Source: Microbacterium sp. SORGH_AS_0862 | Lineage (GTDB): Bacteria; Actinomycetota; Actinomycetes; Actinomycetales; Microbacteriaceae | Direction: 5' to 3' | Assembly: GCF_030818795.1 (NCBI RefSeq) | Contig: NZ_JAUTAY010000001.1 | Coordinates: 868,001 to 932,000 of the forward strand | DNA length: 64,000 nucleotides | Shown: positions 16,383 to 24,909 of the stretch, piece after piece | Layout: every line of letters begins with the position of its first letter | How positions within the stretch are numbered: position 1 is the stretch's first letter | Notes under the pieces: model-generated | What the model saw: the letters and a program-made list of their open reading frames with translations, nothing else | Told to the model about the DNA's origin: nothing | The model's database searches: none | Translations under genes and position numbers: made by a program

Positions 16383-17393
16383 TCAGCGGACGGTTGCGGC
16401 GCTCTCACGCACGACGAGGCGCGGGAGCACCGCGGAGTCCTCCGGCGCGTGCCCGCTGAGCATCCACTCCTCCAGCAGGGCGAAGGTGCGCCGTCCGAGA
16501 TCGGTGAAATCCTGCGCCACGGTCGTCAGGGCGGGCACCCACATCTGCGCGAAGGGCTGATCGTCGAAGCCGACGACGCTCACGTCCTCGGGCACCCTTC
16601 GTCCCCGCTCCTGCAGCGCCCGCGCCGCGCCGATGGCGAGCTCGTCATTGCCGCACAGGAGCGCCGTCACGGCGGGATCATCGGCGATCGTCAGCGCGGC
16701 CTCGTAACCAGACATCGGCGAGTACGCGGCGCGGACGACATCGGGAACGGGCGCGCCGGCCTCCTCGAGTGCACGTCGCCACCCCCACTCGCGTCCGGTG
16801 CCGTCGCGCGTCGCGGGAATCGCGAGGTGATGCACGCTCCGATGCCCGAGCGAGAGGAGGTAGCGCGTCGCCTCGTAGCCGCCCGCCTCGTCGTCGAGGA
16901 ATGCGTGCGGTCGGTCGCCCCGAGCCCGCCTCGCACCCGCGGCAGCCACGACCGGCAGGTTCTCAGGCATGGCGTCGAGGGTCGCGACACCGACCTCGTC
17001 GAACTCGATGACGATCGCTCCCGCGAGCGGTTGCGACAGCGTCGATGCGATCGCCCGCTGGATCGCAGACTCGTCGTCGCTCTCCACGACCGCGATGAGG
17101 ATGACGTAGTCCGCCGCCCGTGCGGCCTCCTCGATGCCCTGCAGCGTCGCCGCGTATCCGAACCGGATCGTGTTGCGCGCCAGCACGGCCACAGTGGACC
17201 GCTTGCCGCTGACCAGCGCCTGCGCCGCGGCGTTCGGCCGATAGTCCAGCTCCCGGACGGCGGCCATCACCTTCTCGCGCAGCCGCGCGCTCACGGGCGT
17301 ACGCCCCGAGATCACCCGCGACACCGTCGACACGCTCACCCCGGCACGTGCAGCCACGTCGATGAGGCCGGCCGGGCGATGCTCGAAGGTCAT
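16383..17393 (-). CDS. LacI-family transcriptional regulator of the alpha-galactoside operon
   Basis: 336 aa. The N-terminal helix-turn-helix (LIDVAARAGVSVSTVSRVISG) and hinge helix (YRPNAAAQALVSGK) are followed by a periplasmic-binding-protein-like effector domain (VSVVGFDDQPFAQMWVPALTTV). ATG at 17393 is 6 nt downstream of TAGCCT, so the mRNA is probably leaderless. The gene precedes the GH36 operon on the same strand, and the two operators lie in the gap between them. The effector is likely galactose or an alpha-galactoside (inference). Confidence 0.95.
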   Translation of the reverse strand: MTFEHRPAGLIDVAARAGVSVSTVSRVISGRTPVSARLREKVMAAVRELDYRPNAAAQALVSGKRSTVAVLARNTIRFGYAATLQGIEEAARAADYVILIAVVESDDESAIQRAIASTLSQPLAGAIVIEFDEVGVATLDAMPENLPVVAAAGARRARGDRPHAFLDDEAGGYEATRYLLSLGHRSVHHLAIPATRDGTGREWGWRRALEEAGAPVPDVVRAAYSPMSGYEAALTIADDPAVTALLCGNDELAIGAARALQERGRRVPEDVSVVGFDDQPFAQMWVPALTTVAQDFTDLGRRTFALLEEWMLSGHAPEDSAVLPRLVVRESAATVR

Positions 17394-17500
17394 CCCCACA
17401 GGCTAGCCACGCGCATCGGCGCCGGCCGCATCCGCGCCGATGAGGATTCGGGTGGTGGCGCGGGCTTCGGGCGATGGCGGTGAGGATTCGGGTGGTACCG

Positions 17501-17684
17501 GTGGGGATTGGGGCGGGGCGTTGGGGATTTGGGCGTTGGGGATTGGGGCGTTGGCGTTGGGGATTGGGGCGGGGCGTTGGGGATTGGGGCGGGGAGTGGG
17601 GATTGGGGCGGGGCGTTGGGGATTGGGGCGGGGCGTTGGGGATTGGGGCGTTGGGGATTGGGGCGGGGCGTTGGAGATTCGGGC
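17501..17684 (+). repeat. G-rich tandem array with 15/20-bp units
   Basis: About ten consecutive units of TTGGGGATTGGGGCG, with or without an extra GGGCG, giving 15- and 20-bp periods; a few units are degenerate (for example TTGGCG). The plus strand carries dozens of G4 runs separated by 2-4 bases, a strong G-quadruplex pattern. On the minus strand, the direction of both flanking genes, it is C-rich. Units differ slightly, suggesting an expanding and contracting repeat. Confidence 0.9.
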
Positions 17685-17696
17685 GGGGGGCGTTGG

Positions 17697-17795
17697 GCCG
17701 CCGGCTGCGGTCGGGCCGTGCCCGAACTCCTGCACATCGAACCCGCACACCACCCGCCGGCACCGCCCGCGCCGGATCTGCAGGAGTTCGGGCGC
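17697..17795. repeat. Duplicated 99-bp unit containing family 1 inverted repeat, copy 2
   Basis: The 99-bp unit recurs at 17865-17963 with a single mismatch (A at 17741, G at 17909), offset 168 bp. Within it, 14-bp arms CCCGAACTCCTGCA (17721-17734) and TGCAGGAGTTCGGG (17779-17792) bound a 72-bp element. Confidence 0.9.
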
Positions 17796-17864
17796 GCCGG
17801 GAGGTTCGGTGGTGCCGAGGGGGGCTTTCGGGTGGCGCCGAGGGGGCTTCGGGTGGGGTGTGGC

Positions 17865-17963
17865 GCCGCCGGCTGCGGTCGGGCCGTGCCCGAACTCCTG
17901 CACATCGAGCCCGCACACCACCCGCCGGCACCGCCCGCGCCGGATCTGCAGGAGTTCGGGCGC
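17865..17963. repeat. Duplicated 99-bp unit containing family 1 inverted repeat, copy 3
   Basis: 98 of 99 bases are identical to the unit at 17697. Inverted arms lie at 17889-17902 and 17947-17960. The near identity implies a recent local duplication or gene conversion. Confidence 0.9.
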
Positions 17964-18037
17964 CCCCGGCACCCTGCCCGCGCGGCACCCTCCCCCGGTG
18001 ACCGGCACCCGCATCCGCTCGCTCCGGCGCGCACGCG

Positions 18038-18123
18038 CCACACTTCTGCGCACCCGCCACAGACGTGGACGGGCGCGGATGCGGAAACCTGCGGCATCTG
18101 CGCACATGCGACGCAACTCGGGC
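18038..18123. repeat. Dispersed repeat family 3, copy 1
   Basis: An 86-bp element beginning CCACACTTCTGCGCACCCGC and ending with GCGACGCAACTCGGGC. The second copy, also exactly 86 bp, lies at 21089-21174 on the other side of the beta-propeller gene. Both ends are well conserved, the middle is not. Confidence 0.75.
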
Positions 18124-18143
18124 GCCCCGGCCCCGGGTACGTC

Positions 18144-18179
18144 GAAGCGGGGCGGGCCCCGAAGGACCCACCCCGCTTC
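18144..18179 (-). terminator. Terminator of the beta-propeller surface protein gene
   Basis: A 13-bp stem on the minus strand (GAAGCGGGGTGGG pairing with CCCGCCCCGCTTC, one G-T pair) with a 10-nt loop, beginning 12 bases after the stop codon. Confidence 0.7.
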
Positions 18180-18190
18180 TTCGGCTCGGT

Positions 18191-20758
18191 TCAGGCCCGG
18201 CGGCGCATCCGCGACATCAGCAGCCCGAGAGCCCCCACAGCGAGCAGGCCCGCCGCCAGCACAGCCCAGGGCAGCGGGTTCACACCCGTCGCGGGCAGCG
18301 ACGCGGCCACCGGCGCACCCGGCGCCACCGGCACACCGGGCGCGGCGACGACGAGCGCCGACGTCGCGACGGCGGTGGAGCCGCCCGCGCCGAAGCCGAT
18401 GGCCACCAGGGTGTGCTCACCGGGGGTGAGATCCGTGGGGACCGTGACCTCGAACGACGCGGCACCGTCGGCATCCGTCACCGCCGCACCCAGCAGGGTG
18501 GGCGTGGAGTACGCGAAGGCCTGCACGTTCGATCCCCCGAGGAAGCCGGAAGCCTCCACGGTGACCTTCTGCCCCGGCGTGACCGAGCTCACGGGATTGC
18601 CCGACGCGCCCACGAAGCGCACGCTCGTGCCTTGGGTCGCAGCCGGCACCGTCTCGGGCGCGGCGTTGGAGAGCACGGATGCGGATGCAGACACCGCCGG
18701 CTCGGCTGCTCCGACCGACGTGGACGCCACGACCGAGAAGGTCATCGCTCCGGCCGGCAGCCCCGTGATCACGCACGAGGTCTCGGTGGTCGTGCAGGTC
18801 TGCCCGCTGGGCACCGCGGTGACGGTGTAGCTGACGGGTCCCGCGCCGCCGTCGTCCTCGGATGCCGGCCACGAGACGAAAGCCTGGAAGGCGCCCGGCA
18901 CCGCGTTCACGGTTTCGGGGGCCGTGGGCGCGACGGCGTCGATGCGGATCTTGACCGTCGACGTCGCGGTGCCCGCCTCGGCACCGGTGGCGGTGATGGT
19001 GAAGGTCGTCTTGTCGATCGCGTCGCCCGTCGGGGTTCCGCTGATCACGCCGGTGCTCGCGTCGAGCGACAGTCCGGCGGGCAGCGTGGGGCTCACGGCG
19101 TAGGTGACCGACCCCGAGAAGCCTGTCGCCGTCAGCGCCGAGGTCGGCTCGATGGCCTGCCCGTGCACGACGGCGAGCGGCTGATCGGACGGAGAGAGTC
19201 CCGCCACCACGATCCCGAACTGCTGCGACGCCGTGAACGTGCCGTCGCTCGCGATGAGCGTGAACACGGTGCGCTCGATCGCCTCACGCGGTGTTCCGGA
19301 GATCACGCCGGTGGCGGCGTCCAGCGTCAGGCCGTTCGGCAGTGCCGGCTCGACCGAGTAGGCGACGGAGCCCGGGAAGCCGGATGCGGTGGGGGCCGGC
19401 GTCGCATCGATGGCCGTTCCGCGCGTCGCCTGGACGATGGCCGTGGCCAGGGCGAGGGCGGGCTTGATGGCCAGCGAGATCGTCGCCGTCGCCGTGGCGT
19501 CGCCATCCGTTCCCGTGATCGTGTATTCCGTCGCCGCCTGCGCCGTCGTCGGCGTGCCGCTCAGAACGCCTGTGGAGCCGTTGAAGGTCAGTCCCTGGGG
19601 TACGGCCGGGGCGATCGTGTACGTCACCGTGCCGTCGAAGTTCTCCGCCGTCAACGCGGAGGATGCGGGCATCGCCCTGCCGACGGTAGCGTTCAGCGTC
19701 TGGGTCGCGGGCGAGATCTCAGGCCGTGCGACGAGCGAGATGACGGACACGGTACTGGTGTTCAGGCTGCCGACGTACGCGGTCGTGCTGTCGGGCGACA
19801 CGGCGAGCTCGTAGGGGCCGGAGCCGACGAAGACGGTGGCTCGCGTGTCGGTGTCGGCGGTGTCGATGACCGTCACACTGGAATCGCGGGAGTTGGCGAC
19901 GAGGACGTGCGATCCATCGGGCGTCACCGCGACGCCGTAGGGCAGACTCCCCACCGTGAGGTCGGTGATCTTGGTCAACGCGACGGTGTCGATGACGCTC
20001 ACGGTGTCGGTGTCGCCGTTGGTGACGTAGGCGCGGGTGTTGTCGGGCGAGATCGCCACGCGGCGGGGGCCGTCGCCGACGGGGATCCGCGCGATCTGCT
20101 GCTGCGAGGCCAGGTCGACGACGGCGAGGTCCTCGGACCCGTAGTTCACCACGTACAGACGCTTGCCGTCGGGAGAGACGGTGACGCCCCAGGGGAGGGA
20201 GCCGGTGAGCGTCGGAACCGTGCCGATCTGCGCGTTCGTCGCGGTGTCGATGACCGAGACCGAGCCGCCGTTGGCCGAGTACACCCGTGAACCGTCGGGC
20301 GAGATGGCGATGCCATGGGGGCTGTAGCCCGTGTAGCCGGTGACGTTGCCGATCAGCGTGTTGTCGACGAGGTCGAAGACCTTGACGGCGCCCCCACTCC
20401 AGTCGGCGGTGTAGGCGCGAGTGCGATCCGGAGTGACGACGATCCCCATCATCGCCGAGCCGCCGGCGATGGTGGTCTGCAGCTTCTGCTCAGCCGTGTC
20501 GACGATCGACACGCCCTGCGACGCGTAGCTCGCGGTGTAGACGCGCGACCCGTCGGCCGAGATGGTGAGCGCGGTCGGCGTCGAGCCGACGGCGATGGTG
20601 GCCGTCACCTCGGGGGCGAGCCCCGCGGCGTACGCCGGCGTCGCCGCGAGCGCGGCGGATGCGGCCAGAGCCGCCGTCGTGACGCCGGCCGCGACGCGCC
20701 GCCATGCGCGGCGGCGAGGGGCGCGCGCGAGCACGCCGAGAAGGGGTGTATCAGTCAT
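18191..20758 (-). CDS. LPXTG-anchored YVTN beta-propeller surface protein with putative-Ig and Fn3 domains
   Basis: 855 aa. A signal peptide (cleavage near PAYAAG) is followed by a seven-bladed-type propeller of YVTN/NHL-like repeats, each with ISPDGSRVY- or VTPDGSHVL-like and VSVIDTA motifs (residues about 45-345). Three He_PIG putative-Ig repeats (GLSLDASTGVISGTPTG type), an Fn3-like segment (APETVNAVPGAFQAFVSWPA) and an Ig-like domain follow. The C-terminal anchor is LPATG, hydrophobic helix, MRRRA. ATG at 20758 with GAGAGG. It should be covalently attached to peptidoglycan by a sortase encoded elsewhere. Likely adhesive or binding role. It is flanked on both sides by clusters of intergenic repeats. 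Confidence 0.93.
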   Translation of the reverse strand: MTDTPLLGVLARAPRRRAWRRVAAGVTTAALAASAALAATPAYAAGLAPEVTATIAVGSTPTALTISADGSRVYTASYASQGVSIVDTAEQKLQTTIAGGSAMMGIVVTPDRTRAYTADWSGGAVKVFDLVDNTLIGNVTGYTGYSPHGIAISPDGSRVYSANGGSVSVIDTATNAQIGTVPTLTGSLPWGVTVSPDGKRLYVVNYGSEDLAVVDLASQQQIARIPVGDGPRRVAISPDNTRAYVTNGDTDTVSVIDTVALTKITDLTVGSLPYGVAVTPDGSHVLVANSRDSSVTVIDTADTDTRATVFVGSGPYELAVSPDSTTAYVGSLNTSTVSVISLVARPEISPATQTLNATVGRAMPASSALTAENFDGTVTYTIAPAVPQGLTFNGSTGVLSGTPTTAQAATEYTITGTDGDATATATISLAIKPALALATAIVQATRGTAIDATPAPTASGFPGSVAYSVEPALPNGLTLDAATGVISGTPREAIERTVFTLIASDGTFTASQQFGIVVAGLSPSDQPLAVVHGQAIEPTSALTATGFSGSVTYAVSPTLPAGLSLDASTGVISGTPTGDAIDKTTFTITATGAEAGTATSTVKIRIDAVAPTAPETVNAVPGAFQAFVSWPASEDDGGAGPVSYTVTAVPSGQTCTTTETSCVITGLPAGAMTFSVVASTSVGAAEPAVSASASVLSNAAPETVPAATQGTSVRFVGASGNPVSSVTPGQKVTVEASGFLGGSNVQAFAYSTPTLLGAAVTDADGAASFEVTVPTDLTPGEHTLVAIGFGAGGSTAVATSALVVAAPGVPVAPGAPVAASLPATGVNPLPWAVLAAGLLAVGALGLLMSRMRRRA

Positions 20759-20922
20759 TGGAGCCTCTCGATCCCGGGCGCGCGCGTAGGAACAGAAGTG
20801 CGCGCGGGGTGTTCCGACACTACGAGCGAGTTGCTCCGCATCCGTCACCGGCGGCGAGGCGCCGCGTAGAACTGCTCAGTCCACCCGCTGTCCACCTGTG
20901 CTTCACCGTGCCGTCCTATCCC

Positions 20923-21005
20923 CGACGTCTGCACGACCGATCGCCCACAGCACACCTCAGCGTCCACACGCGGCATCACCCGCACCACCGATCGTGCAGA
21001 CGTCG
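20923..21005. repeat. Dispersed inverted repeat, family 2, copy 1
   Basis: Perfect 14-bp arms CGACGTCTGCACGA and TCGTGCAGACGTCG at the ends of an 83-bp element, upstream of the beta-propeller gene and downstream of the siderophore operon. A related element lies at 25949. Confidence 0.8.
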
Positions 21006-21016
21006 CCGTATGGCAG

Positions 21017-21088
21017 CCCGACGGAACCCCGCACGGGCCCGACGGAAACCCGCCCGGGCCCGACGGAACCCTGCCCGGACCCGACGGG
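21017..21088. repeat. 21-bp tandem repeat, 3.4 units
   Basis: Three consecutive 21-bp units of the form CCCGACGGAAcCCcGCaCGGG starting at 21017, 21038 and 21059, then a 9-bp partial unit. It joins family 2 copy 1 directly to family 3 copy 2. Confidence 0.85.
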
Positions 21089-21174
21089 CCACACTTCTCC
21101 GCATCCGCCACAGTCATTGCCTGGCGCACCTGCGCAAAGGTGTCGCATCTGCGCACCTGCGACGCAACTCGGGC
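21089..21174. repeat. Dispersed repeat family 3, copy 2
   Basis: An 86-bp element starting CCACACTTCTCCGCATCCGC and ending GCGACGCAACTCGGGC, the same length and orientation as the copy at 18038. Confidence 0.75.
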
Positions 21175-21202
21175 ATCCGAACAGGGCACCCCGCGACAGC
21201 AC

Positions 21203-22027
21203 CTACCCGACGAGCGGGCCGCCGAGCTTCCAGTACCCGAGGAACGAGACGCGGTCCTTCGGCAGCCCCCGCTCGGCGGTCAGGTGGCGGCGGATGCGGG
21301 CGACAGCCCCCGCCTCGCCCGCCAGCCACACGTATTCGGCATCCGCCACGCGCGCCTCGCGCACGGCCGCCTCGAGCGCCTCGCCGGCGACGGCCGCGCG
21401 CGCCACGAGCCGCACGCGTGCGCCGGCGGGCGCCGCGGGGCTGACGATGTCGTCACGCGCGTCCCCCGCCTCCAGCAGCACCTCCGCACGGCCGCCTTCG
21501 GGCAGGGTGCGCAGGATGTTGGCGATCGCCGGGAAGGCGGTTTCGTCGCCCACCAGCAGCCACCGCACCGCATCCACAGGCGGCTGCCAGTGCAGGCCGT
21601 AGCCGGTCCAGCCGTTGCGCCGGTCGGGTCCGGTGATCCACAGGCGCTCCCCCGGCGTCACTCCCGCAGCCCACGCGGATGCGGGACCGGGCGGATCGTG
21701 CAGCAGCACATCCACGTCGATCTCACCCTGTTCGGGGCGGATCGCCGACGGCGTGTACGTGCGCAGCACGTTGCGCTCGGTCTCGGGCAGCGCCTTCCAG
21801 CGCGCGTACCACTGGGACGGATGCGGGGTGGGCTGCGCCATGAGCCCGAAATCGGCGAGGCCCCCGTCCGGCAGGGGAAGCACGAGCTTGATCCGCTGAT
21901 CCAGACCCCACGGAGCGAAGTCGCGGAGTTCGGGTGCTCGGAGCGTGAGCCGCCGCCATCCCGGCGCGATGGCGCGCGCATCCGCCACGGTCACGGCGAA
22001 GGCGCTGTACTCCCAGGGCCGCATCAT
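21203..22027 (-). CDS. Siderophore-interacting protein (FAD-dependent ferric-siderophore reductase family)
   Basis: 274 aa. The N-terminal FAD-binding barrel begins YSAFAVTVADARAIAPGWRRLTL-like and has RTYTPSAIR for FAD contact. The C-terminal SIP domain has VRWLLVGDETAFPAIANIL, VWLAGEAGAVARIRRHLT and ends SFLGYWKLGG, characteristic of ViuB/SIP proteins that reduce ferric siderophores with NAD(P)H or ferredoxin to release iron. The double ATG at 22027 overlaps the upstream ATPase stop (ATGA). Last gene of the iron-uptake operon. Confidence 0.94.
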   Translation of the reverse strand: MMRPWEYSAFAVTVADARAIAPGWRRLTLRAPELRDFAPWGLDQRIKLVLPLPDGGLADFGLMAQPTPHPSQWYARWKALPETERNVLRTYTPSAIRPEQGEIDVDVLLHDPPGPASAWAAGVTPGERLWITGPDRRNGWTGYGLHWQPPVDAVRWLLVGDETAFPAIANILRTLPEGGRAEVLLEAGDARDDIVSPAAPAGARVRLVARAAVAGEALEAAVREARVADAEYVWLAGEAGAVARIRRHLTAERGLPKDRVSFLGYWKLGGPLVG

Positions 22028-22827
22028 GCACCCCCGAGCGGCACGACGAGGGGTCCGCCGGTCACCGGGTCGGCGATCACCATGTTGGGCAGGCCGAAGA
22101 CCTGCTCCACCCGTTCGCTGGTCACGACCTCGGCGGGTGTCCCCTCGGCGACGATAGCGCCGTCGCGCATCGCCACGATGTGGCTGGCGTAGCGGGCGGC
22201 GTGGTTCAGGTCGTGCAGCACGGCGACGATGGTGCGCCCCGCGCGGTTCAGCCGCCCGAAGAGCTCCATGAGCTCCACCTGATGCGCGATGTCGAGGAAG
22301 GTGGTGGGCTCGTCGAGCAGCAGCAGGTCGGTCTGCTGCGCAAGCACCATCGCGACCCACACGCGCTGGCGCTGCCCGCCCGAGAGCTCGTCGACCGGGC
22401 GCGATGCGAGCTCGCGGGTGCCCGTCGCGTCGAGTGCGTCGTCGACCGCGCGCTCGTCCGCATCCGACCAGCGGCGGATGAGTCCCTGGTGGGGATAGCG
22501 ACCGCGGGCGACGAGGTCGGCGACCGTGATCCCCTCCGGGGCGATCGCGGTCTGCGGCAGGAGCCCGAGCCGCCGCGCGACCTCTTTCGCGGGGTAGGCG
22601 GAGATCGCCCGCCCGTCGAGCACGACGCTTCCGGACTGCGCCGCGAGCAGGCGCGAGAGCCCCCGCAGCAGCGTCGACTTGCCGCACGCGTTGGGGCCGA
22701 TGATCACCGTGAACGAGCCGTCGGGAACGCTAACGGTGAGATCGGACACCACCGTCCGGCGGTCGTACGCGAGGCTCACCCTGTCGGCTGCAAGGCGCGG
22801 GGCGGACGGATGCGGGGACTCAGGCAC
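22024..22827 (-). CDS. Iron-siderophore ABC transporter ATP-binding protein (FecE/FepC type)
   Basis: 267 aa. Walker A GPNACGKST, signature LSGGQRQRVWVAM, Walker B LLLLDEPTTFLD and H-loop AVLHDLNHAARYA are all intact. The start is GTG 22827, 9 nt after AGGAGA and overlapping the permease stop by 8 bases. It powers the two FecCD-type permeases encoded immediately upstream. Confidence 0.96.
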   Translation of the reverse strand: MPESPHPSAPRLAADRVSLAYDRRTVVSDLTVSVPDGSFTVIIGPNACGKSTLLRGLSRLLAAQSGSVVLDGRAISAYPAKEVARRLGLLPQTAIAPEGITVADLVARGRYPHQGLIRRWSDADERAVDDALDATGTRELASRPVDELSGGQRQRVWVAMVLAQQTDLLLLDEPTTFLDIAHQVELMELFGRLNRAGRTIVAVLHDLNHAARYASHIVAMRDGAIVAEGTPAEVVTSERVEQVFGLPNMVIADPVTGGPLVVPLGGA

Positions 22828-23869
22828 GGCGACGGATCTCCTGGATGATCGTGACGACGAGGTAGATGCCACCGAGGGTGACGGTGACGACACCGGCGGG
22901 CAGCACGACGGGAAGCAGATGCTGCGCGATCACGTCGGAGGCGAGCAACAGCAGCGCGCCGACGAGGGCGGCGAGCGTCAGAGAGAGGTACGGCGTGCGT
23001 GCGAGACGCCGCGCGATCTGCGGCGCCGCGAGCGCGACGAAGGCGATGGGGCCGACGACGGCGGTGGCGATCGAGACGAGGCTGACTCCCAGCAGCAGTG
23101 CCGCGCTGCGCACGAGGGCGGGGCGTGCCCCGGTCGCGGCGGCCACGTCGTCGCCGAGGTCGAGCTGGCGCAGGCGCGGCACGAGCACCGCGGCGGCGAT
23201 CAGCAGCGGCACGGCGCAGGCGAGCGCGCCGCCGAGTGGAGCGGCGGTGATGCCGTTGAGCGAGCCGGCGCCCCAGGCGGAAGCGAACATCGCGGTCTCG
23301 AGTTCGACCTGCAGGAGCATCCACGTGTTGAGCGAGGCGAGCATGGCGGAGATGCCGATGCCGATCACGATGAGCCGGAAGCCCTGAACGCCGCCGCGTC
23401 GGGCGAGGGCACCGATCACGAGCGCGACGCTCACGCCGCCGACGACGGCACCGATCGTCAGAGCGGGCCAGCTGTTCGAGACGAGGGTGAGGGTCAGCAG
23501 CATGCCGGCGAAGGCTCCGTTGGACAGCCCCAGGATGTCGGGGCTCGCGAGCGGGTTGCGCGTGACGGTCTGGAAGAGCGCACCGCTGACGGCGAGCAGC
23601 GCTCCCAGCGCGACGGCCGCCAGCGTGCGGGGCAGCCGCCACTCGAGCACGACGGTGCGATCGAGGTCCGTCCCGCCCCCGGCGAACGCGGTGAGCACCT
23701 GCCCCGGATCGAGCGCGTACGAGCCGAGACCGAGCGAGACGACGGCGAGCGTGCTCACGGCCGCGGCGAGCGCGATCCCCACGACCACGCTCCGCGCGCG
23801 CAGGCGGATGCGAAAGCCCCGGTATCCGACCTCGAGCCGGCGGTAGCCGGCATCCGCGAGCGCACTCAT
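22820..23869 (-). CDS. FecCD-family iron-siderophore permease, second subunit
   Basis: 349 aa, about nine to ten membrane helices, with family motifs RLPRTLAAVALGALLAVSGALFQTVTRNPLASPDILGLSNGA and GPIAFVALAAPQIARRL. ATG at 23869 overlaps the previous permease stop (ATGA). It forms the channel heterodimer with the upstream permease. Confidence 0.95.
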   Translation of the reverse strand: MSALADAGYRRLEVGYRGFRIRLRARSVVVGIALAAAVSTLAVVSLGLGSYALDPGQVLTAFAGGGTDLDRTVVLEWRLPRTLAAVALGALLAVSGALFQTVTRNPLASPDILGLSNGAFAGMLLTLTLVSNSWPALTIGAVVGGVSVALVIGALARRGGVQGFRLIVIGIGISAMLASLNTWMLLQVELETAMFASAWGAGSLNGITAAPLGGALACAVPLLIAAAVLVPRLRQLDLGDDVAAATGARPALVRSAALLLGVSLVSIATAVVGPIAFVALAAPQIARRLARTPYLSLTLAALVGALLLLASDVIAQHLLPVVLPAGVVTVTLGGIYLVVTIIQEIRRRA

Positions 23870-24909
23870 CCGAGCCCGCTCACGCGACGGCGCATCGCCA
23901 GGGCGATGAGCACGGGGGCGCCGACGAAGGCGGTGACGATGCCGGCGGGCATCTCGGCGGGGGCGATGAGCACGCGGCCGAGGACGTCGGCGGCGAGCAC
24001 GACGACCGGGGCGAGCACCACCGAGACGCCCAGGATGACGCGCTGGTCGACGCCGAACACCCACCGTGCGACGTGCGGCACCATGAGCCCGACGAACGCG
24101 ATCGGGCCGACGAGCGCCGTGGCCGCGCCCGCGAGCAGGGTGACGGCGATGACGACGAAGACGCGGATGCGGCGCACGTTCGCTCCGTGGGACCGGGCCA
24201 CGTCGTCCCCGAGGGCCAGCGCGTTGAGTCCCGGCGCGACGGCGAACGCGATGATCAGGCCCACGGCGATGAAGGGGACGATCGCGACGAGCGCGTCGAC
24301 TCCGGCGCCCAGCAGGCTCCCGGCGTGCCAGCTGCGCATGGCGTCGAAGGCGTCGGGGTTGCTCAGCGTCATCCCGGTGACGAGCCCCGAGAACACGGCA
24401 CCGAGCGCGACGCCGGCGAGGGTGAGGCGGATCGGGTCGGCGCCGCCGCGCCCCGACGACCCGATGACGTACACGCCGAGCGTCACGACGAGAGCCCCGG
24501 CGAAGGCGAGCCAGACGAAGGATGCGGGATCCCGCATCCCGAGGAACGCGACGCCGAGGGCGACGGCGAACGCCGCGCCCGCATTGACCCCGAGGATGCC
24601 GGGATCGGCGAGCGGGTTGCGCGTGAAGGCCTGGATGAGGGCCCCGGCGACGCCGAGGGCCGCACCCGCGGCGATGCCGGCGAGCGTGCGCGGCACCCGC
24701 AGTTGCCACACGATGTACTGCGATTCGGGGGTGCCGCCGCCAGCGAGCGTGTCGAGGACGACGCGGGGCGACAGGGGGTTCGCCCCGAGCGCCAGTGACA
24801 GCAGGATCGCGGCGACGAGGGCGCCTACGAGCGCGAACGCGCTCACGGCGACGCGCAGGCTTCGAGGCCGTGCGCGCCGCCGTGAGCGGGCCGCGAGAGT
24901 GAGGGTCAC
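23866..24909 (-). CDS. FecCD-family iron-siderophore permease, first subunit
   Basis: 347 aa, polytopic. It has the conserved RVPRTLAGIAAGAALGVAGA segment, NPLADPGILGVNAGA and GPIAFVGLMVPHVAR. GTG at 24909 overlaps the binding-protein stop (GTGA), so the operon is tightly coupled. Confidence 0.95.
   Translation of the reverse strand: MTLTLAARSRRRARPRSLRVAVSAFALVGALVAAILLSLALGANPLSPRVVLDTLAGGGTPESQYIVWQLRVPRTLAGIAAGAALGVAGALIQAFTRNPLADPGILGVNAGAAFAVALGVAFLGMRDPASFVWLAFAGALVVTLGVYVIGSSGRGGADPIRLTLAGVALGAVFSGLVTGMTLSNPDAFDAMRSWHAGSLLGAGVDALVAIVPFIAVGLIIAFAVAPGLNALALGDDVARSHGANVRRIRVFVVIAVTLLAGAATALVGPIAFVGLMVPHVARWVFGVDQRVILGVSVVLAPVVVLAADVLGRVLIAPAEMPAGIVTAFVGAPVLIALAMRRRVSGLG

Larger units (their letters stand above)
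17394..18190. other. Gene-free repeat-dense intergenic region
   Basis: About 800 bases without a credible gene. It holds, in order, a pair of TGAGGATTCGGGTGGT direct repeats (17441 and 17481, 40 bp apart), a G-rich 15/20-bp array, two copies of inverted-repeat family 1 inside a duplicated 99-bp unit, one family 3 element, and the terminator of the beta-propeller gene. Apparent open frames here are by-products of G/C-rich repeats. Confidence 0.8.

Noticed and set aside
17440..18830. Several open frames through the G-rich array and repeats
   Set aside because: They only translate the tandem repeat (Gly-Trp-Gly-rich) and the inverted repeats; no initiation signal.
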